A stretch of 64,000 nt of DNA from Lantana camara (taxonomy: Eukaryota; Streptophyta; Magnoliopsida; Lamiales; Verbenaceae). This document shows, one piece after another, positions 31,144 to 45,110 of the stretch; position 1 is the stretch's first letter; each line of letters opens with the position of its first letter. The position numbers and the translations under genes are program-made. The notes under the pieces are model-generated. The model was not told the DNA's origin, made no database searches, and saw nothing but the letters and a program-made list of their open reading frames with translations. Location of the stretch: positions 38,078,501 to 38,142,500 of the forward strand of contig CM074860.1 in assembly GCA_037501455.1 (NCBI GenBank), in the 5' to 3' direction.

Positions 31144-34100
31144 TGTAACGCCCCAGTTTTTCAGTTTATAATAATGTGGCGTATTTGTTTATAAATGGCT
31201 CAAATTAATTATTTAATTATATGATTAATTGTTTATAAGTGTTTTTATTTGATTTAAACTGTAAACTCTTGTTACTCTAATTTAATTCATTTTATCTTAC
31301 TTTGATATTCAGTGTTTAATTTCTTAATTAAGGTTTCATGTTACCTTAACTATTTCGGTAATTTCGTTAATTAATTTCAACATGTTATTAGTTGGTTTTA
31401 ATTTAATTAATATGGTATTTAAGTTTTAGTAAATTATTTATAACAATATGAATTCGTTCATGCGCATGAGTGTTCTATTTGTGCTTCGTTCATCTATGTA
31501 ATGATATCGGATTGGTATGGAAATTTAGTATGTCGTATATATGTGTGTTATGAACATGCCTATGTGCTCGGTTTATGTTTTCGGATTCAATTGACGTGTT
31601 TATGAATTTAATTTTGATTGTGGAACCAAATCGGGGGCTAACGAGCAATTAGCGCACCCTTGGTCCCGTACGTGATATCTTGAGCTCGGGAATTCGGATT
31701 CGAATTCCGACACCTCCGTTGCCTTCGTATCGACGATTCGGAGACAATGGAACAAGCCTCATACCTTTTTGAAATCATTAAGACCTTCGAAATCCAACCG
31801 TAACGGACAACTCGTGCAAGAAGAGCTCCTTTTGTTGACTAGTCTCCTTGGTGGGACCCTTTTTACTTAACCAAACCTAACCAAAGATTAACCATGACTT
31901 TTACACCTTGGGTTAAGCCTTCTCCTACCCCTTTACCTCTGAAAAACCGAGCAAAATAGCTCCTCTTGCAGCTGGAACTGAACGAGAGAGGAGAAGAGAA
32001 GAAAGGAAGAAAACCCTTGGCCATCCTTTGTGATTTTGAGCTCAAATCACTTCCTTCTTTCATCAAATCTTCAAGGTATGAATATTTATGTCTTCTCTAC
32101 TCTATTATGCTTGATTTCATCTATTTACAACATGATTTGGATCAGATTTGATTAGGGTTTGAATTATGAGTTTGGTATGAACTTTTAGGGATTTTTGTTC
32201 TAGTGACCTATTTGCTTGTGTGGCTGATTTTCTTGCTTGTACATGATCATATGAGCTTGTTTCTTGACCCATTTCTTTCCTAACTGATAGTATATGATAT
32301 TAGGAGGATTTCATCTCTTGACCCTTTAATGAAATTTTGAGATATGGAGCTCCAAACTTGATGATATAATTGATTCCCCTGTTTTTGAAATGCTGTGTGA
32401 ATTTATGTGTTGTAGCTTGATCATATGGCCTTCATTTCGTGTGAAAATGCATGGAGTTTATGTACACTTATTGTTCTACATGTTAACATTCATGCTTTAA
32501 GTATTTGGTTCCATTTGAAGTCTCAAAACCGAAATACATGGCCTGTTTTTATGCATGCTCCATGACAGATTTGTTGCTGTTGCCTATGTGTGGTTGTTGG
32601 TCACCCTAATGTGCTTTAAATTGTGCCATTTTGCATATATATGATGTATATTAGTTGTTTATCATGTTATCATGCATTCCCCAAAGTTTCAGATCCAAAT
32701 TCAAGCCCTAAGTACTTGATCAAGGCATGATAGGATCATTAGGGTTCATATGTGCGATTTTGGTGACCCAGTTTTGTTGCATGGATTCGATGATCTTAAC
32801 GTGTGATTTAGCCTTTGCACTCTAAATGAAAAATTTTCATAACATGCTAAATATGTTGTATATTAAGTTTCAGAGCATTTGGAGTTCATTTGGTATGTTT
32901 TTGGATTGATTTGGTATGAGATCAGTTTTGCCGGAAAAACTTTGTGTGTGGATAAGTTCTGTACCGTGACACCCCCGTGTCTCATTTACTCATAAGAGTG
33001 AGACACGGGCGTGGCACACCTTCTGGGCAGCTCTGTACTGAGCCACGCCCGTGGCTCAGTTTGGCTAGGGTTGGTGACACCCCCGTGTCCCTTCCCCTGT
33101 GCAGTCCGTGTTGCTTCCTTTTCGGTTTTTGATTTGTTTCACCTCTTGAATGACTTTATCTCCTTTTGTGTTGAACTATGAACTTGTTTTACTATATGTT
33201 AGGAGTAATATGGTGTAATTTCATGGCTTTTGGATGTGTTATAGGCATGCTTTTACGTAAGGCCGTTTATGTGTGTTTTTACGTCGTTTATGAATCGCAT
33301 AACTTATTTTCCATATCATATGATTTCTTCTTGTTGTCAAACCTTGGAAATATGCTATCTTATGTAATATGAGGTATATAGTAGCTTGTTGGGAGAGCTT
33401 GAATATGTTCTATGCTCCTATGTGAGTTCTTGAAATAAATTGATTGGACATATGAATTGAAGAATTTGAGTGATTTATGATCGAACAAGTGAATGAATTG
33501 GTTATATGATTTTCATGACTTAATATGATCTTTATGCCTTCATATCATGCTTGTGCATTGCCGTGCGTCATATATGGTTCATTTAGAGTCTTGAGTCTCA
33601 CGAACACGTCTTGTGGTCTTTTGTACAGTTTGTCTCCAGGGTGGAGAGCTTTTGATCGTTCAGGCACTTGGTGCTCGATCCTTGTAACTTCACGGTTCAG
33701 GTGAGGGTGGTTTTTGTTTTAGCTATGTAACAAACCCTACAACCCTTACGTGAAAAGCTTTGGCCAAAACCTTATGATTATATATATATGATTTTCAAAT
33801 GAAGTTATCGAGTAAATCCTTCTGAATTATGCGTATGAGCGTATTTAAACTTAAAAATGGTTTTGTGATGAGACTATGCTCCAAACCGTGTGTCTTCAAG
33901 CTAGCTACGGAATAGGATGACACGGAGAGGTACGTATATAGCATATGTCGAATCACACGGTAAGGTATGATTTCTTATAGTATGTATTGATCGAGTAAAC
34001 CCTTTTCAAAAGATTTATGAATTATGGTATGTACTTATGATTGATATGTTTTGGCGAGACACATTTATGACTTATGACTGAACGGGCCCCGGGACTTAGT

Positions 34101-35164
34101 ATATGTGGCTAACCGAGGAAGCAAGGGCTGACGGGGATCCCATATACTAGTTCCAACCAACTACGGTGATACCGGCCCTCGCTAGGAGGTTTAGCGGGGA
34201 ATGGGAGCTGAGTGCCCTTGGGGGAGTCATGAAACCCCATTGGCCCATGATTGAGGTGGTCGGGTCTTGCAAGCCCGTCCACCACCCGGAGGAAGAAGGT
34301 TGGATATGATTTATGACTTATGTTATGATTTTATTATGTTTATGCACCGTGCGGGAAGGCCGGGACACGGATTGCCCAAACGAATATATTTATGATTTAT
34401 GATTTATGGTCTGTGTGTATTATGATATATCGCATGATCGCCTAATCAATATATTATTGATATTTGTCGTACACGGTCGGAGTTTGGTTGGAGATTGTGC
34501 ACGCTCACTCGCCGAGCCTTATATTTATGTATGATTTATGAATGTAATGAATTTAATATGAATTAGTCGTAAAGGTCGAGCATTGTCTATCTATCTTCTT
34601 GGCCTTTTCGAGAACTAAATTCAAATAAAACCTTGCTCGGGATTTATGACTTGCATGTGCATGTTTATATATATGTATCGCTCCTGCTCACTCAGTCTTC
34701 TAGAGACTGACCCTCTCCCTCCCCAATCTTTTAGTGTGCAGGTTTGACTGTGGAGTTTCGGGCTAGGCGGAGGTGTTTGGAGTCTTTAAGTTGATCGAGT
34801 TAGGTTAGGAGAGTCTTTGTACTCACTCATGTACTTGATTTATGTTTGATTCGATTCTGTAGTTCCGATCTTGAATATTTATGTAACTGTTATTGAATTG
34901 ACCTTACTGGGTTTTGCTATGATTTAAAAGAGGCCTGAAGAGCCCAAATTCCGTTTATGGTTCGTATGATTGAACTTTGGCTGTGCAATGCATTATATTT
35001 CGGGGATTGGTTTTCATTGCAGGGTCTAGCTCCGCCTGGCTTAGGAAGGTTTTTATGTTTGTCTCCCGTTCGCTAGGGTTTGATACGGGTGCGGATTTAA
35101 AATTTCGTTACTCGTGTTGAGCCTTAGTGCGGGGGATGTGGTGCCTCCCGTGCGGGGTGCTACA
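31144..35164 (+). repeat. 3' LTR of the LARD (4021 bp)
   Basis: Same length as the 5' LTR, with an offset of 7129 throughout and no gaps. At least 11 differences are visible. All splice-like signals of the 5' LTR recur (donor 32075, acceptor 33628, donor 33700, acceptor 34741). It is followed by the target duplication TTCCT. Confidence 0.95.
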
Positions 35165-35242
35165 TTCCTTGATTCCTGAAATCATGCGTTTTAAAGTAGG
35201 CGAGAGGGTTAGTCAAAGTGACTAAGTGAAGGGGGTATATTA

Positions 35243-35300
<58 letters not shown>

Positions 35301-35450
35301 GATCAAGGAGATCTTGATCTAAAATATTAGCAATAGGATATAACAAATATGAAACGGTAAATTATAATTGTTAAAATAGGGATAAGGGTAATTTGGAATT
35401 ATTGTAGAAACATGAACCGTCTATAACAAGAACTTTAATGCCCGCAAGCT
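35165..35450 (-). repeat. 3' LTR of Gypsy I, second piece, with an (AT)n run
   Basis: This continues the LTR interrupted by the LARD. GTCAAAGTGACTAAGTGAAGGGG corresponds to the GTCAGTCT...AGACTGAGTGAGGGG block of other LTRs. An (AT)n microsatellite of about 50 bp lies at 35246-35296. It is cut at 35450 by solo LTR J and continues at 38727. Confidence 0.65.
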
Positions 35451-35455
35451 AAGCC

Positions 35456-38400
35456 TGTAGTACCCCTACACGGGGAGATGCCACACCCCCGCACTACAGG
35501 CCGATCCACACACGAAATGGATAGTCCGTACATGAACTAACCTGCAGCGAACGGGTGACAATAAAAATAAAATGACAACTAGCTAGGCGGGACTAACTTG
35601 TAAATGCATCAGAAATAACGCGGAAGCATAATATATCCAATATCACATACCAATTATCAAAACATGCTATCTCTAACTATGTCTCACATATCAATACATG
35701 ATCATCTCCATAATACGTAATCCGCGTCAATAACAATAGCAATAATTTCATATGTAACAGTAAATAAATGAACCGTGCATGACTAGAAAAATGCAAGTAC
35801 TGGACTTGACTCGATTCCCGCCTAGCACGCACCTGCACGTCCCTGAAAGGTAGAGGCGTCAGTCTATGGAAGACTGAGTGAGGGGTTTAAATAAATATTA
35901 GCGCAGTTAACATGCAAGTTATATTCTCGGGTAAAGCTTTGGAAAAGACAAGAATATAAGTTCAATAATGAGACATTCTTCGTCCGAGAATACAACTGTC
36001 CAATTTAATTACCCATTCAATTCATTTCATGCGATACGTGGCCCGGCGAGTGAGGGCGTTCTCCAACCTTACTCCAATTGTAAATGAATCATGCTTGCTT
36101 GATTAATCAATAGGTGATCATGCAATTCAATTACCGTGCATTAGTGCGATAGTGTATTCAGGCAATACAATCAAGGAATGGAAATCATGCAATAACCCGA
36201 GGACAATCCGTGGTGTCGGACCCGTCCCCAGTCTCCTTCTCCCTCCAATGATGGAAAGGTAGCTGGTCTTTACCAATCACGACATGATGAGCAGAGGGTA
36301 CATGAATCTCTAAGCCCGGAACTCCTTCGTCCACTAATCTCCTAGCGGATTCAGGGGTCATCCCAATGTGGTGAGGATAGCGAGAGAGTTACCCGTCAGC
36401 CCATGCTTTCCTGGTTGGCTCAAGCCACTACCCTCGGGCCCAAAGTGAACAATCATGCTTACTCGCCTAAAACATGTACAATTCATGGCTTGCTTGCAAT
36501 GAACTGGACTTGCTTGTAATCATGAGTATTTTCAAGGAAAATTATAGCTATAAATACCTTTTGGCCGAAATCTCATGTAAGGGTTATATAGTTTCTAGGT
36601 AACTAGAAATTAAACCTCACCTGACAGGTAACACGATGACTCATTGATGTGTGAACGTGCTCATAATCAACAATCTCCGCCCTGGAGAAGAACTGGACAA
36701 GAAATGGAAATATTTGTGCACTCGTGAGACAGGACTCAATAATGGTACCAAATATGACGCACGGCATGATCAAGTAACGAGATGACATGCATTCACGAAT
36801 GTAGCACGATATATTCATATTATGACATGTAATTGATCATGTAATCACAAATTGGGATCAACAAAACCATTGGAATTGAAATTGAAAATCTCAAATTTAT
36901 GCAGAAATTCTTTACATGCGCACGTTGTAGAAAATTCAACATAACTTATTTCTCGAAAGGTATTTTAACGAACCGCAAAATTTCTAGCAAACTAGACAGC
37001 CATATCCTTCAAATGGTATTGGTCTCATTTCCTAAATATTTCTGTAAAATTACAGATTTTCGATCAAAGTGAAACAATACAAGAACTTTGCTGCAGTGAC
37101 ACCTTTCAAAGATAGGTCCGTTTACCATATCAAACGAAGTCGGAAAATTCTGAAATTTTATAGGTATGCTCCCAACATATATAGGTACTTTCACATAAAA
37201 TAGTTTTGTAAAATTCAAAGGTTTACATCATCTGCTCAGTCCAAAAAATCAGATCAGAAACAGGGCAAAACAGGGGACAGAACAACAGTGTCGTTCAGAA
37301 TTTTTTTCCGGCATCAAACGAGCTCGGATAAACGCGAAATTTGACAGAGATAAACTTTAATATGTTAGGAATATGCCATTAAAATATTTTTCAGAAAAGA
37401 GGCTGTATGAGTTCGGAAATTGGATTTGAAGTCACTGCATACAAGCTGTCACATTTCCAGTTTTTTCAGAAATACGCATGTTGTCAAAAAACTGAAATAT
37501 TTTAAGTTTTAGAATTTCGAATTGAGTTTTGTTTGTTGGGTATGAAACTAGACACAAATACCTTTCTGATGATGTATGGCTCGTAATTTATTTCAAAGCG
37601 GAATGAAAATGGCTTAGGTCCAAATTTGGGTTAATGTTTGGACGCACCAAATTTAAACGGCCATAACTCCCAAACGAAAATAGATATTGACAAACCGTAA
37701 AAAGGAGAGTGTTCTACACTTCAAATACTTGCTACAGTAGAAAAACTAGAGCAATTGGAATAGGGAAGGGGATTCTGGAAAACAGGGGAAGCATGAACAC
37801 ATTCCAAATCTTACCAAAACTCTTATAATTCAATCCCAAATGCTATAATTCATGAAAAGGAACCTATATGCATGCTTAAAGTATAATAAAACCCAATATA
37901 AACACTTATATCATGCCTTGATCATCACAATTCCTCACTTAGAAACCCACACATGAACTCATCATCTAACTTCCATATTCATCAATTATGTGCATAAATT
38001 TCAAGACAAAAGCATGTAATCTTTTTCCAACAACTAAAGCACTAATTGCTAAGCCTAAAGCATAACCCTAGATTCACATATTAACTCATGAATCTTTCCA
38101 ACTAAGCTCATATACCTTGAATGAATGAGAAGAAAGAAAAGATGGAGTGATGATGCTTGATTGAGGCTTGTAAGATCCACTTTTACTCAAATTTTAGCTT
38201 GATAATAAGAATTCCCACCTTCTTCTTCCTTGCTAGTTTGATCGTGAGAGGGAGAGAGATATGGAGATGAAGATGGTGTGTATGTATGAAATGAGATGAG
38301 ATAATAATGAGATATTATATGATTCTTCTACATAATTACATGACTAAGCATGTTTTGCAATTTCGTCCTCAAACTCTATAAGTGATGCAATTAGGTTCTA

Positions 38401-38721
38401 GTTCATGGAATATGATCACTCAAGTCCAATCTTATTTCATGCAATTAAGTCCTTAAATTGAAATGAATGGTCAATTAAGGACAATGAAGCAATTAGATCA
38501 TGTTCGGTAATTAATTCACGTAACAAATGAATTTAATATGAAAATAATTCTCAAGTTAACAAATATTTCACATATTTTCACGTAGACACATTGAAATATA
38601 ATTCATATCACTTATCATAAAATGTAGAAATTTAATAAACAAAGGAATTAAAATAAATCCTAACTCTCGGAAACTCACACGTGTCGTGCGTACCTGAATA
38701 GCCAAAAATTGGGGCGTTACA
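35456..38721 (-). mobile_element. Solo Gypsy LTR (J), 3266 bp, TSD AAGCC
   Basis: The ends are TGTAGTACCCC (35456) and GGGGCGTTACA (38721). AAGCC stands at 35451-35455 and again at 38722-38726, so the solo LTR is complete. On the minus strand it has donor TTCAAG|GTATAT (exon ends 38116), acceptor TTCTTGTCCAG| (36693) and donor TGTCAG|GTGAGG (36621). Near 35830-35845 there are two possible last acceptors before GTGCTAGG. Where related LTRs have a palindrome cassette (about 36900-37300) it has unrelated sequence without palindromes. Confidence 0.95.
36621..36692 (-). other. Candidate leader mini-exon of LTR J
   Basis: These 72 nt lie between TTTCTTGTCCAG| and CTGTCAG|GTGAGG on the minus strand and include TCTCC...GGAGA. 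GACGCACGGC lies about 65 bp upstream. Confidence 0.45.
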
Positions 38722-38726
38722 AAGCC

Positions 38727-41374
38727 TCTCCATCCTTAACTCCTTAAATAATTGGTAAAACAGTACCGGGCTGATCAAGGCACAGGTAATTAAAAATAAA
38801 TTCAATACGATAATACCTCCACTACTCCTTGGTGTCAATAGGGGATCAAACCCTAGAGACCATGAATACTATTTGGGAGGCAGCTATCTCTCCCTTAATC
38901 TCTTGGCGTGGAGTAGCTAACCTCCAGCTAAACCACTACCAAGAGTTGGTGGCAGTCCGCAACACCAACAATACCCTCGGGCCGATACCTTCCGGGTAAT
39001 TGCTCGCTAAGGATACAGCCGGGGCCCATAACATGAATCAAGAACAATATTTTGCTTGCATAATCCAGAATCAACGTATTGATAAAGTGGACTTAAAATA
39101 TATAATGTCCTAGTAAAACGTTGATTCCGGTATAAAAGTATTTTCCCCTTGAATTACTCGAGTTCGAGAATAGAGATCTCCAGATCCGGGAAATCAAACA
39201 CTCTTGTTATTCACAAAAGGGATATTGTAGTATAGTATTATGTATATCGGGTAGTATACCGTAAATAAGATGTAGGCTTGAAAATAATTTTTATATAGAT
39301 ATATATGTATAGGCATGATTCCAGTTGAAAATATTTTAACCCTCACCTATACCGGTAGTCATACATTGTAATGTGGATTCCTGTATGCCTGAAAGTATTG
39401 ACTACTATAGGTTTAGGACTAGGTTCTTTATTCTAATTAAATAAGCACGTAAGGTACATAATATTCTAATAAAATAATCACATAAGGTGCATATTTTATA
39501 ACACGTTAGAGAATTCCCGGTAAACCCTAATTTTAACCGTTTAAGGTAATTTAATTAATTCATCAGGTTTTATGAAGTCTTTAATTAATCAAATATTTAT
39601 TAATCACATTATGATCCTAATTATAAGTATTTGAAATGGAATTTAGGGTTTAACTTGACAATGTAGGTCATGTTTTAGAAAACATTTACAAGATTGCCGA
39701 TTTTCGGAAAATTTAGATAAAATCCTTCCTTAAAATCTCTAAAAATCAATTTTTAATTAATTTTATATTAATTTCGAAATAATATTAATACATGTTGACC
39801 AAAAAGTCAAAGTTACTATTAAAAACATTTACTATTCAAATTCTTAAGAATTAAACACTTTATAACATAAAATTAAACACACACATACAAACACTATCAC
39901 ACGTGCACCATTATACATTCAAGAACATTATGAACATGTTCTTAGTCATATGAATGTGTTCATATAAGTTCATGATCATTCTTATTCAATTTCATATTCA
40001 TAACATAATATTTGAGACATAATGTAGCAAAATATATAAATTTCTTATGAAAAATAATTCTTAATTAAATTTCCTAAGCATGCATTCATTCTAATATTCA
40101 AGAACATATTTATGAATATATGAACACATATTCAAATAAATCCATATAATAAACATGCATTTTACAAATTAAATTCCTAACTTTAATTCATGAAATATAA
40201 ACTCCTACAATATAAATTTCCTATCATGAATTTCTAAACATAATACAAGGCATATAAAATATAAATTAAATTGCATAATTTAAATATAAAATAAGACATA
40301 AATTAAAGCACAAAAGCTAACCTTGATGTCTCTTGGCGTGAGGTTGAGGGGAGAGAAGAGAGGGATTTCCGTGTTAGAAGTGAGGGAATTTGTGAGTTAG
40401 AAATGGTTCTCTTTAAGGGTATTTATAGGTAGTAATGAGGGACCTTATAGCAATTTCTAAGAATATGTAAGAGATGTGGAAATCTCTATATTACACAAAT
40501 GTGTAGAATCTATGTAGGAAATGTGGAAGTCTTCTAATTTACACAATTGTGTGGAGAAATTATATAGAAATGTGGAATTTCCTAACTCACACAAATGTAT
40601 GGAATTTTGTTAGGAAATGTGGAAGAATGAAATTAATATATCTAAACTTTCTATTTTTAGAAAGGTTATTTTACGAAAGTGATTTCATGAATGATGTCAT
40701 AGTGAATAAAAATAAATATAAAATAATGTAAAATTTATTCAAGAGTCGAGAGATGAGAACTTGAAGTCGTAAAAATAATAGAAGAATGAGTGAAAAATAT
40801 GCTTCGTCATGATTATAAATGTGGGACGTTTAGGTTTCTTGTTTGAAAGTTATAAACGTTAGAGATGATGAAAATCATGATATAAACGAAGCTATAAAGA
40901 GGTTTAAAGGTTGGGAAAATTATCATAGTTGGAGAAAAATTCAAGAAACGTTTTAAGTATAATTTTGAGTCTTAAATGAAAGCTAATCGTTTATGATAAA
41001 ATGATAATTTTTAAAAGGGAAAATATTTATAAAATATGCTACGGTTGGAATCAAGTTTCGGTAATTGCATGAAAATTCACAAAATAATTCAAGGATCGTT
41101 TTGACTATAATATTGATTAGAAAAATGTTGAAATTTGGAAATCTCTAATTTTAGGGTTAAAGTAGGGTTTTTGGCTGGTTTTGGTTATTACGAGAGTTAT
41201 AATGAGAATTAGGGTTTGGAAATGATGTCATAATTCATAAAATTTCGTAGGGATTCATTTGAACCCAATATTGGATAGGTAACGATGTCCCGAAAAATTT
41301 CTACATTTAGGGATGAATAGTAACTAGGGACTTTAAAAGGAATTCTTCTTGGCCCCGAAATCCGGGATGTTACA
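38727..41374 (-). repeat. 3' LTR of Gypsy I, third and main piece
   Basis: On the minus strand the LTR begins TGTAACATCCCGG at 41374. With 23653-24009 and 35165-35450 it adds up to about 3.3 kb. 38796-40205 is repeated at 47371-48724 with a few percent difference and a 56-bp gap in the second copy near 39140-39200. Possible splice-like signals are donor CATCAAG|GTTAGC (40322), acceptor TACTTTCAG| (39389) and donor GGTATAG|GTGAGG (39347); these are less alike than in other LTRs. Confidence 0.75.
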
Positions 41375-41739
41375 ATCCACCCCCCCTTAAAGAGAATCTG
41401 TCCTCAGATTCTACTCATGTTTCATAATAACTTTAGGTAATGTTTATATTTTTTATTCATGACGAAGCAACTTCCAAAGGAGAATTCACCTTAAGCACAT
41501 AAAGTAATTATTTATGGGAAGAATTTAAACGCACATACAATTGAGATGCAATGAATGAATTCGTGGAGCCAGGGTCTTATAAAGCAGTAACTGGCGTGTT
41601 TAGAATGCATACCTTTAACAACTTTGGGGATGATAATTTTAAAGACTTTTATTCCAAATAGATCAAGAAACTACAGCCAGTCGGGATTCCAAAAATTCCA
41701 GAAACTACAGCCAGTCAGGATTAGAAAGACTTTTATTCC
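41375..41739 (-). other. Polypurine tract of Gypsy I and adjoining non-coding sequence
   Basis: Directly inside the LTR, the minus strand reads CTTTAAGGGGGGGTGGAT (41394 to 41376), a polypurine tract. The rest is non-coding. At about 41645-41755 the phrase GACTTTTATTCCAAATAGAT appears twice, together with a doubled ACTACAGCCAGTC, so there is a small local duplication. No hairpin array like that of the LARD or X is seen here. Confidence 0.6.
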
Positions 41740-44700
41740 AAATAGATCAAGTGTAATGATCTGGCTAGTCTTATGTCTTGACATCTGTCTTAAAAGTTCT
41801 TGAGCATCAGACGCATGAGATGTCTGCTGATAAGAATATGTTTTGAAGATAGAATTGTACGAAGGTACGAGCCAGTAAGAAGGTTGTTAGTTATGAAGAT
41901 GTTTGAAGGATCACCGATTCAGAATCATATTATGATATGATAACTAATCTGAACGAGATTGAAAGCCTCTGTACTAAAAACAATCTTAACAGACAGGATA
42001 CGATCCTATACTCTCTGCCTAAGTCGTTTGAACATTCAATATTACTTTTCAATTTTTTTAAAAAACCTAACCTGAACCAATAAACGACCTCAATATGGCA
42101 GAAAGGGTGATATAGACTAAGGGAAAAGTTCTCTTAAATCATACATCAATATCCACAGCCTAAAAAACCAGTAAGTGGAAGAAAGAAAAAAGGAAAAGTT
42201 CTCAATCTAAGGTTCAGAAATAGAAAGTCAAATCCGACAATGGAAAAGTGTTTCTATTTCGGTGGTAACAGGGTATTGCAAAGGAAGTTGTCCAAATTAT
42301 TTAGTTTGTCCATTTGCTACGCCATTGAGATAAGATATGAAGATATCTTACTCGTTGAAATTATGTTTAGTTGGAAATTCACCAGACCCCTGGTGTGTGA
42401 ACTTGAGATCAACTAATCATATTTCCAATTCATTGCAAAGATTCAAACTAATCAGAAGGTTTGAAAAACGGCTAACACACAACTATTGCTCGGGGATAAT
42501 ACAAGTGTAATTGTATTAGCAGTAGGGACTATTGTATTGTATTTTGGCAATAGGGTTTTATATTACACGTGTCGTATAAACAGAAATTTAGTTTCTGTGA
42601 GTTATTTGATAACTAATGGTTTAACTGTTTGTTTTGAACAGAAGTTTACCGCTAAGCAAAATAAAAGGTTTATTTGTTGTGGCACAATAAAAGATGGTCT
42701 TTTATACCTCATAGAAAAACCTAATTTAAGTTTAACATTAAGAAGCTTGACTTATCATCTAAGAGGAAAAACTTCGACATGGCACCTATCTATTGGTCAA
42801 TTGAAACTGAATAGGATCCAAAGATTCATTGTTGAGTCCTACTGGCTTGAAAACAGTATCAATCTGCGAATCCTATTTAGAAAGTTAAAATGACCAAGAA
42901 GCCTTTTGAGACAAAGGTTATTAAGCCATGAACTTGCTTGAGTTAGTTTATACGGACGTATGATATTATGAGTGTTCAAGCAAGAGAAAGTTTTAGGTAC
43001 TTCATCATTCATTTGAACGATGACTCTAGATACGGATATGCTTATTTGATGAAACTTAAGTCTGTGATTTTGAAGAGTTCAAGGAATATAAGACCGAAGT
43101 CAAAGAATCAAATTAGAAAACATATCAAGGCACTTCGATTAGATCGAAGTAGTGATAAGTATCTATGTTTAGAGATAAATAGAATTTCTCAAATGAGATC
43201 GGATCTCAACTATCTGTATGAGATACGTCTTAGCAAGGATGTATCGTAGAAAGGAGAAATAGAACTCTGATAATGATGGTAAGATTCATGAAGAGTCATG
43301 CTACCCTGCGAAGTTTGTTTTGGTGTCTTGTGCTCAAAAACGGTAAAACACACTAAACCTAGTTCTATCTAAGTCAGTTCCTAAAACACTGATGGTTCTG
43401 TAGTTAGGGTGAAAACCCTGTGTCTCTTATTTTCGGATTTGAGGTAGCCTGGACCATGTGTTAAGGATGGATCCTGACAAGTTAGAGTAAGAACAAAGGT
43501 TTACTTGTTCTAAGGTTATCCTAGAAGAACGAGAGGTGGACATTTTGTAATTTGAGAAGTGACAAAAGATGTTTGTGAATATTTCAAAGATAATTACATA
43601 GATAACCATAAAGGGTGGAAGCAAAGTAGTGTTAAAAGAAATAACAGTATTAGATATTGATTTCCATAAACCCGTGATAACTAAAAATGTATTAGATACA
43701 TGTGATGTACCAAATACAACATGTGATGTAGAGACGTGTACGCGAGAGCATCATTGTAGTGGGAGGATTGTCAGGACACCTGACATGATACCTAAGATTA
43801 ACCCAAGTGGTTGAATCTAATGTATCTGATCCGGTCACATGTAATGAAGCTGTGGAAGATATAAACGCTGACCATTTGGTCAAAAGCCATGGAATCTAAG
43901 TTAGAATCTCTGTATTCTAACAAAGTCTTGAGCTTGTAGAGGCGCCTAAAGGCATTAAACCCATTAGATGCAATTGGGTTCTACAAGGCGATAAAAGGAG
44001 AAATGGACAAAAGTAGAGACTTTAAAGCAAAGCTTATGGCAAGGGATTTTACCTAGAAAGAAGAAACCATTTATGAGATCTTCTCGCCTATAACAGTGCT
44101 TAAGTCCATAAGAACTCTCCTCTCCATTGTTTCTCATTTTGATTATGAGATTTGAAAAATGGATGTAAAGACTATGTTCTTGAACGTGCATCTTCAAGAA
44201 GAAGAGATACATGGTATAACCTGAAGGCTTCACAGCCAGAAATCAGGTGCATATGATGTAAGCTTAATAGATCGATTTATGATCTTAAGCAAGCATCTAG
44301 ATCATGAAACATTATAATTAAATAGGCAATTTAAATCCTTTGGATTTGTACAATTGCTTGATGATGTATGCGTGTACAAAAGACATCATGATAATGTTGT
44401 AACAGTTTTGTTTTGTACGTAAACAATATTCTGCTCATTGGAAATGATGTACGAAGTTTGTTAGTAGTCAAGATTCGGATGTCAAATCAGTTTGACACAT
44501 AAGACCTTAATGAGACCAATAATATTCCAAGGATCAGACTTTTGCCATGATCATGAGAATAAAAGGATTGGTTTATTATAAGAAGCATATATAGATAAGA
44601 TGCTGGTAAGGTATAATATGATAAATTCCAAGAAAGGTTCATTACCTTTCAGATTTGGAATTTATCTATCTCGGGATCAGTGTCCTGAGACAACCGAAGA

Positions 44701-45110
44701 GATAGATGACATGATTAGAGTTCCGAAGCGGAAGCTTTATGTATGTCATATTATGTACAGGGCCAGATGTCTATTATGAATTAGGTCTAAGTCAGCAGAT
44801 ATTAGTCAAACCCTAGAATCTGACACTGGGTAATAGTGAAAGCATATATTGGAGTACTTTAGAAGACTTGAGATTATATGCTAGTCTACCATAATGGTGA
44901 GCTCGTTTCTATAGAGGATACAGATTCGGATTTACAATATGATTTGTATTCTAGATGTTTGACATCAGAATACGTGTTTACTCTTGAAAGAGCAACCGCT
45001 AGTTGGAAAATGTTAAGCAAACTTGTATTGCTTACACCACAATAGAAGTTAAATACATGGTAGCTTGAGAAGCAACTAGTTAGATGTATTGGCTTCATGA
45101 TTTCCTAGTT
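41740..45110 (+). pseudogene. Decayed Ty1/Copia (K): gag to RNase H
   Basis: Pieces in order: gag with LCTKNNLNRQDTILYSLPKSFEHS (about 41965-42035); a worn zinc knuckle CFYFGGN (about 42255); a protease start PDPWCVNLRSTNHIS (about 42385); NLVSVSYLITNGLTVCFEQKF and the WHLSIGQLKLNRIQR of GAG-pre-integrase (42486-42893); the integrase SVQARE...FRYFI...DDSRYGYAYLMK (42968-43249); reverse transcriptase with FKAKLMARDFT and EIFSPITVLKSIRTLLSI (about 43930-44180); and RNase H with TDSDLQYD (about 44920). Many stops and frameshifts. The 5' LTR is not found. Confidence 0.85.

Larger units (their letters stand above)
24015..35164 (+). mobile_element. Complete non-autonomous Gypsy-type element (LARD), TSD TTCCT
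   Basis: Two LTRs of exactly 4021 bp (24015-28035, 31144-35164) enclose 3108 bp. TTCCT at 24010-24014 and at 35165-35169 is the target duplication. It has a primer site, a polypurine tract and intact TG...CA ends, but no gag or pol frame. I count at least 11 base differences and no length difference between the LTRs (for example 25330/32459, 25541/32670 and 25550/32679). That is about 0.3 percent, so the insertion is recent. Movement would depend on proteins from another element. The name LARD (large retrotransposon derivative) describes this class. Confidence 0.95.

Noticed and set aside
35246..35296. (AT)n run as a replication or recombination signal
   Set aside because: A simple microsatellite without other features; no evidence for a function.
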